Source: Symbiodinium kawagutii
Taxonomy: Eukaryota > Sar > Dinophyceae > Suessiales > Symbiodiniaceae
DNA length: 64,000 nucleotides
Assembly: GCA_009767595.1 (NCBI GenBank)
Contig: VSDK01021871.1
Span: 958,693 to 1,022,692 of the forward strand
Direction of reading: 5' to 3'
The position numbers and the translations under genes are program-made. Shown one piece after another: positions 12,431 through 24,400 of this stretch (positions are counted from its first letter, which is position 1; every line of letters starts with the position of its first letter). Below the pieces are notes generated by a model. It was not told the origin of the DNA. It was given only the letters and a program-made list of their open reading frames with translations, and searched no databases.

Positions 12431-12693
12431 GATAACTTCTCGTTCAGAATGATTGGAACATCAAGTATTTCCATGAAGCATGCACCATTTCCAAGCAATC
12501 AACATCAATCATGCTTAGCTGTTGGGTGGGAGGGAGCAAGCCCGGGGGTATCCAGTGCTTCCCCTTGAAGGAGGAGGGTAGGAGGGACTAGGAGAGCTGC
12601 TGATCATCCAGCCCTTGCTATTGCGAACACCGGGGTGGTCATCCAATGCATGGAAGAGTTGGATTATGTTGGATTATGGATTGCAATCACTGC

Positions 12694-12790
12694 TGGTTGG
12701 TGGTTTCAAACATTTTCTATTTCCCTAGTGATTACTAAGAAATAGTTGGTTGACTAACACTTTTCATGGGGTGGTTCAACCACCAACCAG
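12694..12790 (+). repeat. Family B MITE-like element
   Basis: CTGGTTGGTGGTTTCAAACA at left, GGTGGTTCAACCACCAACCAG at right; TGGTTGACTAACA inside. About 97 bp. Confidence 0.5.
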
Positions 12791-13000
12791 ACTGTCTGCA
12801 GCTGCCAATTAGATGCCATTCACTGTCTTGCGCTGAATTGGAATCTTTCTTTGTGAAACCAGTCACTATCTTGAGCTGACTATTTTGGCAATTGACAATT
12901 GGATTTACAAAAACAACCCTAGTGAATATCTGAATTCTATTGTTTACACACTATGTTGTTTGATGGATAGTTGTACACAATGCTGTTCAAGTTTAGATAT

Positions 13001-13110
13001 GGTAGTTTCTCAAAATGGGAGTACTCCCAAATCTTCTAAGATAAACTACTTATAGTCATAAGTCATGAACCGACTATGTTGTTGGGATTTACTTTTTTGA
13101 GAAACACCCA
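13001..13110 (+). repeat. Family A MITE-like element
   Basis: Ends GTAGTTTCTCAAAAT and TTTTTTGAGAAACACC; 110 bp. Confidence 0.5.
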
Positions 13111-13319
13111 TTTAACATGATTGTTGATTATCCTTTATTATCAACCATTCTCAGCATTTATAAAGCTATCATGTTTCCCAATTATTAAACATGCATATAC
13201 AAAACCGTTTTTGACCAATATTACCTACTATTATTTCGAGTTGATGAACCAAAATACAAGGATGATGAACCTATCATTTAGTGGTGAACCTGAATCCGAC
13301 CTTGGAAATACCAGCACCA

Positions 13320-13360
13320 TGGCTCCGAGCAGCGCGTTACGCCTGCGGCTACCTGGTGCT
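13320..13360 (+). CDS. Possible N-terminal exon
   Basis: An ATG in an ACC-ATG-G context starts MAPSSALRLRLP, followed by a GT donor. This looks like the start of a targeting peptide and could begin the FAD oxidoreductase or another gene; nothing ties it to exon 1. Confidence 0.5.
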
Positions 13361-13756
13361 TCACCAGCAACCATGGGATGATCGTGCGCCAAGGGCTCTA
13401 CAGAAGGAATGCTTAGTTGGTCCAGTCATGTGATTCCAACTGCATTGGGATATAAAGTGTGAATTGTTGTGTTTCTGACGCTGTTTCTACTTCACCAATG
13501 CATTTTGTGAATCCATTTTGTGATTGTTCTTTTAGTGACACATGACTTGGGGATACAAAGCACACAATTCTTCATGATGGTGTCATACATTGCAGGGGTT
13601 GTTGTTTTGATGATTCTTGATTCCGGTGTTTCTGTTGACTATAGCATGTAAAAGCCATGTATGCATGTGTTTCTGTTGATACTTTGCTGATCACTGTTTC
13701 TATTGATTTTGCCGATGCAAGGCTGGAATGCGACATCAAATATGCCGGTTGACATG

Positions 13757-13873
13757 TGGGTGCTTCTCAAAATAGGGGACCTCCCAAATCATCCAATATT
13801 ATGTAACTTAGAAATCAATTTATCGTAATAAGCGAACCATTTTTTGGGTTCCCTAGTTTGAGAAACTACCATG
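13757..13873 (+). repeat. Family A MITE-like element
   Basis: Ends GGTGCTTCTCAAAATAGGGG and CCCTAGTTTGAGAAACTACC; contains CCCAAATCATCC. Confidence 0.5.
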
Positions 13874-14102
13874 TGAGCTGTGTTGCCCTTATGGATAGAT
13901 GCTGGTGATGCTAGGGAGAACATGGTTTGGAGGGAATCTGTTGATCAATCAACCACCATCTTCTACTTGAGATCTGCATGGTAGAACCCCATCTAGCACC
14001 GGCAAGTAACAACGTGGTAGAGCACTGGCACTGCCATCGCTCCACCGTTGGCTTTAGCTCGCTGAGGCGCGCGGTCATGGTCTCATGATCCACTGAATCC
14101 AC

Positions 14103-15100
14103 CCGTTGGATTAGCCCTACTGTACTTGGTTGGCATGGCCAGTTTCATGGCGCTCCCAAGTATCTGGGATTGGTTGGCATGGCCAGTTTCATTGTCAGTT
14201 TGCAAATGTTAATCAAAATCTCGGGATGTTGCGCGCGTAGTTTTCGTTGATATGGTCAATGACTCTGCCGTTCCATTCGCAAAGGATGTACTGGTTGTGA
14301 TGCGTTCATGCAAGGAATAAATCAGCCCGTTCAAGTGACCACCCTGGTAACAACATACGAGATACACTGACCATGGCTAGTTGCTTGATCTATTGCTCAC
14401 CATGTTCTCGGGTGCCAACTGCATCCAACCGCAGTTCAACTAACAACTTAGAATCAACAAGCGTAAAGTATGCTGGCTAGTGGAGCAACAGCATATGGCT
14501 AAACAGTATTTGCAGAACCATTGGTGATCATATCATGACTCTTGACTTGTCACAAGTCTTTTTTGCAAAGTCAAGGAGCTCCAGACTTCCAATACCAAGC
14601 ATCAGCAGCAACGACTGAGCCTTCTAAGAAGCTTTTCCCTGTCATATGTCCTTAGAACCAAAGGCAACTATCAGTGGCTGCACCCCTCAAGTTGTTTCAA
14701 ACCATAAATGGCCATGGTTGTAGACTCATCAGCCATCCACAGCCATGCGTAGCTGATCTCACCGTCCTTCCTCTATGGACCACTGGGCCGCTGTGGCGCC
14801 ACGGCCGTGCGCTGCGCGCCTTTGGCTAGCGGGAGCCTCAGAAGATTGGTGGACGAAGGATGCTTGAGCTGATTGATGGCTGATGATTCATGAGAATTAT
14901 GGTGATCATATTGATGTTGATGGGATGTTTCATGAGATTCATGTAGTAAGTATATTGGATGATGGCATGATTCATGAGATTCATCAGCTGATTGGATGTT
15001 TCTCCAAATAGGTGGTTTCTCAAAGTTACATAGAACTTCTAACTTATAACCATCAGTACTGGTTGATGATAAGGGATAATAATATCCACCAACAATGGAT
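14103..15100. other. Mostly non-coding; short GC-rich patch
   Basis: A 60-bp GC-rich patch at 14,770-14,830 could be a small exon (reads LWRHGRALRAFG) but has no support. The rest is TGATGA/TTCATGA-rich sequence. Confidence 0.5.
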
Positions 15101-15111
15101 AATGTTCCAAC

Positions 15112-15207
15112 CATATGGATGTTTCTCAAGATAGGGGACCCCAAGAAATGGTTGGTTTATTACTATAAATGGTTAATGAACTCGATGATTTGCGGGTACC
15201 CCTAGAA
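15112..15207 (-). repeat. Family A MITE-like element
   Basis: Opposite orientation: TTTCTCAAGATAGGGGACC at left, GATGATTTGCGGGTACCCC at right; the terminal GAGAAAC is lost at right. Confidence 0.5.
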
Positions 15208-16218
15208 GCTATTGTGCTAGTAAGCTACAGCAGTAGTGGTTTATGGTAGTAAATTGTATTTCAATAATAATGGCTTATACGGACTTACACATGTGTGGTT
15301 TCTAAACAACAGTGGTATATAGTGGTTATAGCAGGGTGGTACACATGTAAAACCACGATTGAACTATAAAATTGTAAAACACTATTATTAATGGCCGATA
15401 GGAGGTAACATTGATACATGAGAGAAAGGCTAAACTCTCCGTAGTTAACTTTAGTCTTCGGCTGGAATATCTTCAGAAATGGCTCCGGGACTTGTAAAAC
15501 GATATAGTATGATATAGTGAACTCCCAAAAACGATAACTTAACAAAACACTGGGAAACGATATAGTGAACTCCCAAAAACGATAACAATTGAGATATTCC
15601 ACAATTTTAAATAGAGGTTTTGCCGCTCGCTCACATAGTGTTTTGTTGTTGTTGTTGTTGTTGTTCACTAGTGGTCAATCGTTACAGTACAGAGTTATCA
15701 GCAGAAATGATTAACCCATGGTAAACATGACAGTTAACCATGATAGTTGTACTACTTAAAAGTGAACAAGAGTCTATAGTGTCAAGATTGATCAATCTAG
15801 TGGTTCGTTGGGTTTACAATCGTTGGTAGTGGCTAGTCCGGCCTGACAGTGCTTAGCAATGGTATTGTTGCGACTTTCAATGCAAGCATCATGGACCATG
15901 GTTGTTAGTGCAAACTATCAGAATGGTCTCAATGGCCGTAACCAATTAACCCTAGTCGAGCATGCTAGTTTTTGAATACAACAGTCACCTATCATGGCAT
16001 TTGAAATGCAAACAATAAACTAGTGGTGTTGTTGATGATGAACAATCATTTCTAGTAAGAGCAGACATCAATTGTTCGAGAATAATTGGTGCTGGTGAAT
16101 TGTGACTCATACTGCTTTGCTGAATGCTGATTCATGACGGTTGGTACAGGGCAATATTATTGACTAGTCATACAGATGGACAACGCAACAATCACATGAG
16201 AACTGTAACAAAAGTGCC

Positions 16219-16379
16219 GTTGGGATTCTTCTCAAGTTATAGGGTACCCCGCAGTAATTATCCTTCATCAGCTTACTTATGATAGTAAACCAGCCATAGC
16301 TTTGGAGCTTCATTTGCCTACTTCTAATACGAAACTAACCACAACTTTGGGGGTCCCCTACGGCTTGAGAAACCCCCAT
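16219..16379 (+). repeat. Family A MITE-like element, longer copy
   Basis: Ends TTCTTCTCAAGTTATAGGG and CCCCTACGGCTTGAGAAACC; about 160 bp, with an extra internal stretch. Confidence 0.5.
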
Positions 16380-16734
16380 CTCCCCACTACAGTACTTTCA
16401 TTTCCAGCGTGGATGTGTTGAGCTGGACTGGCAGGACTGGCACCCGGTTTGACTGCTGTACTGCAATGAAACCAAGCCTTCCCACGGGCAATCGCCCAAA
16501 AAGTCTCACGTAGTCATTCCCAAAAGAATGGATCGTTTATTCCGAATTTGTTTTGCCCATGATTCACTTCTTTTCTAACCAGAAATGCTATATCGCCCTC
16601 ACAAGCTACCAATACTCATGTTTTCTACAAGGGAAGCCATTCACTTGAGACAACCTTCAGGTGATCTGGTGGTTTCCCATGGATGCACCCGGCCTTGGGC
16701 TGGTTGTTTCGCATGGTTTCCTTGGGTCCAGAGA

Positions 16735-16830
16735 TCCAGGGGCCAACCACACCGACGGCCTTCAGGTTGGAGGCCCGGACTTAGCCAAGCCTCGGCCTCA
16801 GCTACCCGGGTGCTGCTCGCCAACACCTGA
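16735..16830 (+). CDS. GC-rich exon-like segment, unrecognised
   Basis: Open in two forward frames (GGPDLAKPRPQLPGC or WRPGLSQASASATRVLL). Composition is unlike the surrounding introns, but neither frame is recognised. It lies about 1.3 kb upstream of the first assigned FAD oxidoreductase exon. Confidence 0.5.
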   Translation, partial: SRGQPHRRPSGWRPGLSQASASATRVLLANT

Positions 16831-17051
16831 GATGCAGGACCCTGGTGGGTTCGAACCCTGCTGGGTTGGTGGACCTTGATGTGGCAAGCTGCTGCAAGCT
16901 GGAACTTGACACTGATGGTGGAGATACTTCCCATCAGTCGGCGAAGTGGTTCTCAGTCTTGACACCATGGATTGATCATAGGTTCTCATCAGTGATAAAT
17001 CTTGATACGTACATCATGGCTCTGCCTTCTTTGTGAACAGCGGTCCCTGAG

Positions 17052-17088
17052 GTTGGGGCGGTGGAGCATGCGCTGGCAAAGACGGCAG
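17052..17088 (+). CDS. Exon-like segment, weak
   Basis: Bounded by CCTGAG|GTTG and a GA donor; reads VGAVEHALAKTA. Could be an upstream exon of the FAD oxidoreductase gene, but no family motif supports it. Confidence 0.5.
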
Positions 17089-17166
17089 GATTCCAGCACT
17101 GTGGCTGGGCATGTCACCATTGGCTGGGAGCTGCTGCAAATGAGGTAGGGTGGATAAGTTTTAGAT

Positions 17167-17352
17167 AATGGCATGATTTCTACATGATGATTTATGGCAG
17201 AATTTATGATGATTAATGATTGATGTATGATGGCTTTTGGTTGATTTATGGTGATTTTTGGTTGATTTATGATGATTAATGATTGATTTATGATGGCTTT
17301 TGGTTGATTTATGATGATTTTTGGTTGATTTATGATGATTAATGATTGATTT
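17167..17352. repeat. Tandem repeat of TTGATTTATGATG type
   Basis: About 185 bp of imperfect copies of TGATTTATGATGATTTTTGG and TGATTTATGATGATTAATGA. Confidence 0.5.
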
Positions 17353-17643
17353 ATCTGACAACAGGATTATAGCTGACAACAACCTTTGTCTGGAAGACAC
17401 AACCAATCCCTCAGTCAACAAAAATCAACACCTTGAGTCTTTAAATCATGGACCATTAATCAAGTAATTTATGGTAATATATGGTATACCTACCTGAATC
17501 ATATTGATTTAATCATGGACCATACATTATAGTAACTACTCATTAAGCAACCGTTCATCCAGGTAGGATCAGGTAGACCTTCTGAGACCTGGACCTCGGC
17601 TGTCAATCGCTTCGGCGCCTGGCATCGAAACAGCAGGGGCCAC

Positions 17644-17754
17644 AGAGTGGTACTCCCCTGGTTAAATCCGTTGGTTTTGATTCGTCGCCTTCAGCATAGT
17701 TACATGTTCTATAGACTGGTACCCTAGTGAACCAACCTGCTAGTGAGCAGCCGT
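17644..17754 (-). repeat. Family D MITE-like element
   Basis: AGAGTGGTACTCCCCTGGTTA at left, GTGAACCAACCTGC and AGCAGCC at right; a second partial copy runs to about 17,835. Confidence 0.5.
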
Positions 17755-18123
17755 TTAGATTCAGCACCTTTCGGTATAGTGATATCTTCTACAACTGGTA
17801 GTTTCCCAAACGTGAACCAACCTAAGTTAATCATTGACAAGCTTCATAATCAACCATCAATCAACCATTCACTCATGATTTGGCATCATGAATCTGCTAG
17901 ACTCCTAATTAAGTCGATTTATGACCCACCATAGTATAGTAAGTGGTAGTTATCATTATAGTGGTACCCCAGAGTGGGTCATAGTACTATAATTAGTATA
18001 GTAAGTGGTATTATGAAGTATTATAATACCATGATCAATTACCCACTGGTTTCCATCAAAGTAAGTGGTGCCCCTGGTTAGCAGCCACAACGGGGGGTAC
18101 CACCCTGCAACCAGAGCTGCCAG

Positions 18124-18217
18124 GCAGCCACCGAGTCAGCGACCGCCCGCGCCGCCCTGACTCGCCCTGGGGCGCCTCGGGCCCCGGCCGGAGCTCCCAA
18201 GAGTGTGGCCATCATAG
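18124..18217 (+). CDS. FAD oxidoreductase exon 1 (first one recognised)
   Basis: Ends in KSVAIIG, the first strand of the Rossmann fold. The residues before it are Ala/Pro/Arg-rich (ALTRPGAPRAPAGAP), as in a linker or transit-peptide region. It may begin at the AG at 18,122-18,123 or further upstream; no initiator is certain. The GC donor at 18,218 (phase 1) restores the glycine of GGGVAGL when joined to the next exon. Confidence 0.5.
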
Positions 18218-21200
18218 GCACCGGGAGAGCTGTGGATGTCCTTGGACAGGTTGGGGCTGGTGAAGGTTGGTGGTGGATGATGGTTGATATGATGCCTGGA
18301 GATGGTTGATGGTTGATTATTGGTTGGTTATATGGGGGTGGTTGATGGTTGAAATGATGGTTGAGATGAGGACTGTCAAGTGATGGTTGATGATTGGTTG
18401 ATCATGGTTCATGATGGTGCTGAGATGATGGTTGATGAATGATAAATGGTATGACTCTCGAGATGGAGGTTGACATGATGCTTGCTGATGTTTGATGTTT
18501 CATCATAATCAAGCAATGATGGCTCATGCTGGTTGACCACGCATTTGTGGTTCATGAGCAAGTTCTTGCAGTTCTTGGCCAGGGCCAACTGTAGGCCGTT
18601 TTAACATCAAGTTCAAGGGCAATTTCCAACAGCCCCTCTTTCCGATCCAGCCGTGGATCAAAAGAGCTCCAGTTTTACTCAGCCAAAACCTGGTGGCGGC
18701 TCTGTGATCAACTCGCCCACTTTGTTCTTACTATGCGCAAATCCTCATCTCGTTTTTGGAACCCCTGCCTACTGCGGCCCTGGAATTGGTTCGATGGCCA
18801 GTGGTGTTGCTGCATGATATTTATGTAGAATCTCCAGCAATCAATGCTTCAGACTCTAAGATGGCTAGTGGCGTTCTTGCTAGGTCTACTGGTGAATAGT
18901 CAGTTTCTTCGCTTGTGCCATCCAATGATGCTCTGGTTGGCAGTTTGATTGACATTTGTTACCCAAAGGTAATCATTAACAAATGGTTGGTTGACTTGCA
19001 CATATTTTTCATGACGGGCTGGTTCAACCACCAACCACTAATGATCATTTTCAACCATTTATAACCATCAGTCACTACTTAACCACTAGTTAACCACTGG
19101 TTAACCACTAATTAGTCACTAGTTAACCACTAGTTAATCACTAATGATCATTATCAACCATTTACAACCATCATTAGTCACTAGTTATAAAACCATGGCT
19201 AACCACTACTCAACCACTAAATAGCCACTAGTCAACTACTAGTTCACCACTAATCAACCACTGGTTCACCACTTGATAACCCCCAGTGACCCATGGTTCG
19301 ACAAGGGGCCTGAACCCACCCGTTGCTGCTGCCCGAAAGGTGGTGGCGTGGCAGGCCTCGCTTGCGCCAAGCGCTTGCGCTCGCACGGCGTCAACGCCAC
19401 TGTCTTCGACACGGGGAAACGGGAACCCGGGGGACGCGCGTCCTCGCGGTTGTGGCGCCTTGGTGCCCTGGGAGGTCAGGGGGTGGCCCAGGCAGGTGGC
19501 CCAGGTGGGTCATGAGATGGTTGCGCTTGTAATGGTTGGGGGTGGGTGATGGTTGGTAGTGATAGTTGAAAACGAGTGATGGTTATAAGAACTAGTGGTT
19601 AGGGATGCGTTAAAAATGGGTGAGGATGGTTGGCGGACTTGAAGTGAATATAGGCTAATACGCTATGATTAGCAGTGGTTCAGTCAGTGATGAATGATGT
19701 TTGAATAATGATGGAGAGGACTTGAGGGTTGACAATGCTTAAGGCGAATTGATCATTTCAAAACCAGTAAAGAGGAACCGGTTTCTGGCTGCTTCCGGAA
19801 CAATGCGACAACATTTTGGCCCTAGCATTCCAGCAGCTCGAGCATTCAAACGACTAGAGAGATAGATAGCTACAGACTATGTCAACTATATATACCCGTT
19901 ATTATCAATGAAGTCGCCACGAGAAAAGCATTAATTTAGCATTCTCAAGCAGTTGTTCAATGTAACTATTCAGTAATTTAACATTTTACAACCATTATAG
20001 TTATACTATACCTTTTTTTCCATTAGGCCACCACTATTAAACCAGAAAGATTGACCATCCATCAACCATCAACCATTTCTTCATAGATTGGCGGCGTGGC
20101 TTGTGCGATCTCTGAGGTGTGGCCAGGTGGTAGACCATGCGAGTCAATTTATCACAGCCACAGATCCCGAGTTCTCGGACTTCATCGCGGAATCCGGAGC
20201 CCGGGAGGGTCAGGGGAGTGACCCTCCAGCTGGGCGGATGCTTGTTTGGATGCTGAATTCAAGCGTTTTTTTGGATGGCATAAGATGGTCAAAGTGGGCG
20301 AAGGCTGGTTAAGAATGCTGAATTCAACAGTGAAGGATGGTCAAAGTAGGTGAAGAATGGTTAAGAATGCTGCAGCTTACTGGTCAAAGTTGGTGTGAAG
20401 AATGCTGAATCCAACCTTATGAAAGAGGTGGGTGAAGAGGGGCTCGATGACCGGAGGTGTTCAATGGTTTTTGATGATGGTTTATGCGCAGATGAGTTGC
20501 CGAAACGATTTTTCATTGTGACGTTGCATTGCAGGAAAGTACTGGATGAGGCCACGTGGTGCCCATGGCTCGTTACTACATTTATTTTTGCATCTTCAGA
20601 GAGTCATTCGTGAGTCATGCAGAGTGGTATCCCCCAATGGCTGCGAACTTAGATTAGTTCACTAGGGTAACTACCAGTTACAGATAGAACTGTACTTAGG
20701 TGGCTTGATTATAAACCGACGGATCCAACCGGGGGGTACCACTCTTCAGTTCTGAAGCACCTGTATGCACAAGCTGTTGCAGGACAATCAACTAATATCA
20801 TCAAGGTATCAAACATTCGCCTTGGAATGTGGCGATTGATGAGATGGCGGCAGCCCTCAACTGTGACAGGATCGGACAACAGTTGGTCTTTGTTTGTGGG
20901 AGGTCCTAATAAACTAACCCTCATATTTGTAAATCACCAACAATTTGTATTAAATATGCATCTGCGGTTTGTCAGTATCCCGATCTGTATTCATCCGCCG
21001 CATCAACTATCAAAAGCCACACGGATCTACTTGTGGTGTTACTTATCGTTGACCCCCATGTGATCAACCCTTATGGACAGTGTTGCCCTTGGATGCTCCA
21101 GTTTGAACCTCAAAGATATGGTTGCTGCTTTTGTTGCCAATCACCAGCAAAAGTGGATTTGTTGGTGATTTGAAAATCACCTCAAAGTAGCAAAACCAAA

Positions 21201-21441
21201 GTAGCTAGCTATTTTGACAAGTTGCTACTTTGGTTTTGTGTTTTCGTTGGTGATTTGAAATAGGTCTTCAATGACCCATTGAGAATACCTATTGCAAGAA
21301 ACCCGCAGGTTGTTTCTTGTCAGCCATTTAGCCTGAAATCAAACCGTTGCTTTCCTTCTTTTTCTGTTTCTCCAGCGAGCAGGTCGACCACTGCCTGCAA
21401 TTCTGAAGTTGGGTATGCCACTATATTACCTGATTCAGCAG

Positions 21442-21489
<48 letters not shown>

Positions 21490-24400
21490 AGCATCATCAT
21501 CATCAGCAGCAGCAGCAGCAACAGATCGGTTTTCATTCAACCCAACCTACACAACCACAGTGATTTGTTGGATCCATACTGATCACGTCCCCAAGTCTAC
21601 CTAGGCTGGCATGTACATGATTGCTGTTGTACTACCTGATATGCAGCGGATGATCATCGTCATTATTACCCTTGCCCAATCCTTCTAGTTACCTCTATAG
21701 TAGGTAGCCAGGGAAGCCCCGGCAGAGCTATTGTTAAACAAGCTGGTTACTCACAATTGCATTGGTTTATTTGGGTGCTTCTCAAAATAGGGGTGTTCCC
21801 AAATCATCCCATATTAATTAATTAACCATTATAGTAATGGCAATTTATTTTTTGGTTCCCTATTTCAAGAATTACTTTACTTCGAGTGATCCCCACCATG
21901 TCATGTCATCACCGCTTGTTGACTCCACTTTTGTCTGGCATTCTCTCCGACATACCTTCTGACATTCTTTCTGACAAATCTTCTGACATTCTCTCTGGCA
22001 TACCTTTTGACATTCTTTCTGACACCCTTTCTGGCACATCTTCTGACGTTCTTTCTGACAACTTTCTACTCGGACATTCTCTCTGACATTCTTTCTGACA
22101 TCTCTTCTGACATTCTTTCTGACATCCCTTCTGACATTCTTTCTGGCATATCTTTTGACATTCTTTCTGGCAGATCTTTTGACATTCTCTCTGACCTATC
22201 TTCTGACATTCTTTCTGACATTCTCTCTGACATATCTTCTGTCATTCTCTCTGACAATTTTTCTGGCATATCTTTTGACAATCTCTCTGACATATCTTCT
22301 GACATTCTTTCTGACATGTCTTCTGCCATTTCTTCTGACATTCTCTCTGGCATTCTTTCTGGCAGATCTTCTGACATTCTTTCTGACATCTCTTCTGACA
22401 TTCTTTCTGACATATCTTCTGACATTCTCTCTGACATTCTTTCTGACATCTCTTCTGACATTCTTTCTGACATATCTTCTGACATTCTCTCTGACATTCT
22501 TTCTGACATCTCTTCTGACATTCTTTCTGACATATCTTCTGACATTCTCTCTGACATTCTTTCTGACATCTCTTCTGACATTCTTTCTGACATATCTTCT
22601 GACATTCTCTCTGACATTCTTTCTGACATCTCTTCTGACATTCTTTCTGACATATCTTCTGACATTCTCTCTGACATTCTTTCTGACATCTCTTCTGACA
22701 TTCTTTCTGACATATCTTCTGACATTCTCTCTGACATTCTTTCTGACATCTCTTCTGACATTCTTTCTGACATATCTTCTGACATTCTCTCTGACATTCT
22801 TTCTGACATCTCTTCTGACATTCTTTCTGACATATCTTCTGACATTCTCTCTGACATTCTTTCTGACATCTCTTCTGACATTCTTTCTGACATATCTTCT
22901 GACATTCTCTCTGACATTCTTTCTGACATCTCTTCTGACATTCTTTCTGACATATCTTCTGACATTCTCTCTGACATTCTTTCTGACATCTCTTCTGACA
23001 TTCTTTCTGACATATCTTCTGACATTCTCTCTGACATTCTTTCTGACATCTCTTCTGACATTCTTTCTGACATATCTTCTGACATTCTCTCTGACATTCT
23101 TTCTGGCATATCTTTTGACATTCTCTCTGGCATATCTTCTGACATTCTTTCTGACATGTCTTCTGCCATTTCTTCTGACATTCTCTCTGGCATTCTTTCT
23201 GGCAGATCTTCTGACATTCTTTCTGACATATCTTCTGCCATTTCTTCTGACATTTCTTCTGAGATATCTTCTGACATTCTCTCTGACATTCTTTCTGACA
23301 TCTCTTCTGACATTCTTTCTGACATCCCTTCTGACATTCTTTCTGGCATATCTTTTGACATTCTTTCTGGCAGATCTTTTGACATTCTCTCTGACATATC
23401 TCTTGACATTCTTTCTGACATCTTTGAGGTCCGGCAGCGACCACTGCCCGCGGATGGTCGTGGTTGAGGTCCGGCAGCGCCCAGTAGGCATACATGATCG
23501 TGGTTGAGGTCCGGCAGCGCCCAGTAGGCATACATGATCGTGGTTGAGGTCCGGCAGCGCCCAGTAGGCATACATGATCGTGGTTGAGGTCCGGCAGCGC
23601 CCAGTAGGCATACATGATCGTGGTTGAGGTCCGGCAGCGCCCAGTAGGCATACATGATCGTGGTTGAGGTCCGGCAGCGCCCAGTAGGCATACATGATCG
23701 TGGTTGAGGTCCGGCAGCGCCCAGTAGGCATACATGATCGTGGTTGAGGTCCGGCAGCGACCACTAGTCGCGCTTGGTCGTGGTTGAGGTCCGGCGAGGA
23801 GAGGAGAGGAGAGGAGGAGAGGAGAGGAGAAGTCAGCTATGATAAAATCTAACAACCCTCACCTGACAGGTGGGGAAATACCCAAATTTGTTTGTGCCAA
23901 AATACTGGTACCCCCAAAACCAATGGTTTCCCTAGTAAAATGACATTATTTTGGTGGGTTATTGCTTACCCTATGGCTTGACACATATCCATATAGGAAA
24001 CTGGAAGGGTAGGGTAAGATAACCAAGGATTTTATAAACTAATTGCTATAAAACAATAACAGCTATGAACTACCTTCACTTTGATCATTGGTTTATAAGC
24101 AATGTTACTGTAGGATTATCTTTGTTGAAAAATAACCCTGACCAATAATAGCTATATTTGTCATCATTGGTTCATTAAAAAAGAAGCTATAAACTACCTA
24201 CAATAAGTATAAACACCATGATTGTTCATAGATAGCTATATAGTTGTCATCATCAGTTTATTAAAAGAAGACCTATAGCTATAGGTTTGTCGTTGTTGTC
24301 ACCATCACGTGACACCCTGCGGCCAGCAGCCTGAGTCACCACCAGGAGTCGCCCGACGCTTCGGCCAAGACGGTCGCTTTGGGAAGTTGACCAACGATGG

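Larger units (their letters stand above)
20209..24345 (+). other. Intron 3 of the FAD oxidoreductase gene (4.1 kb)
   Basis: Holds a family D element, a stem-loop at 21.2 kb, a CAT/CAG array, a family A element, the 1.5-kb minisatellite, a 40-bp tandem array and a GGAGA tract. No exon recognised. Confidence 0.5.

Noticed and set aside
16798-16872. tRNA-like B box (GGTTCGAACCC)
   Set aside because: No matching A box, acceptor stem or anticodon arm could be folded around it.
23426-23795. CRISPR-like array
   Set aside because: The 40-bp units are directly contiguous with no unique spacers; the genome is eukaryotic.
22007-23855. Several 450-540 codon open frames on both strands
   Set aside because: They come from tandem units of 15/60 bp and 40 bp that lack stops; composition is purely repetitive and frames overlap on opposite strands.
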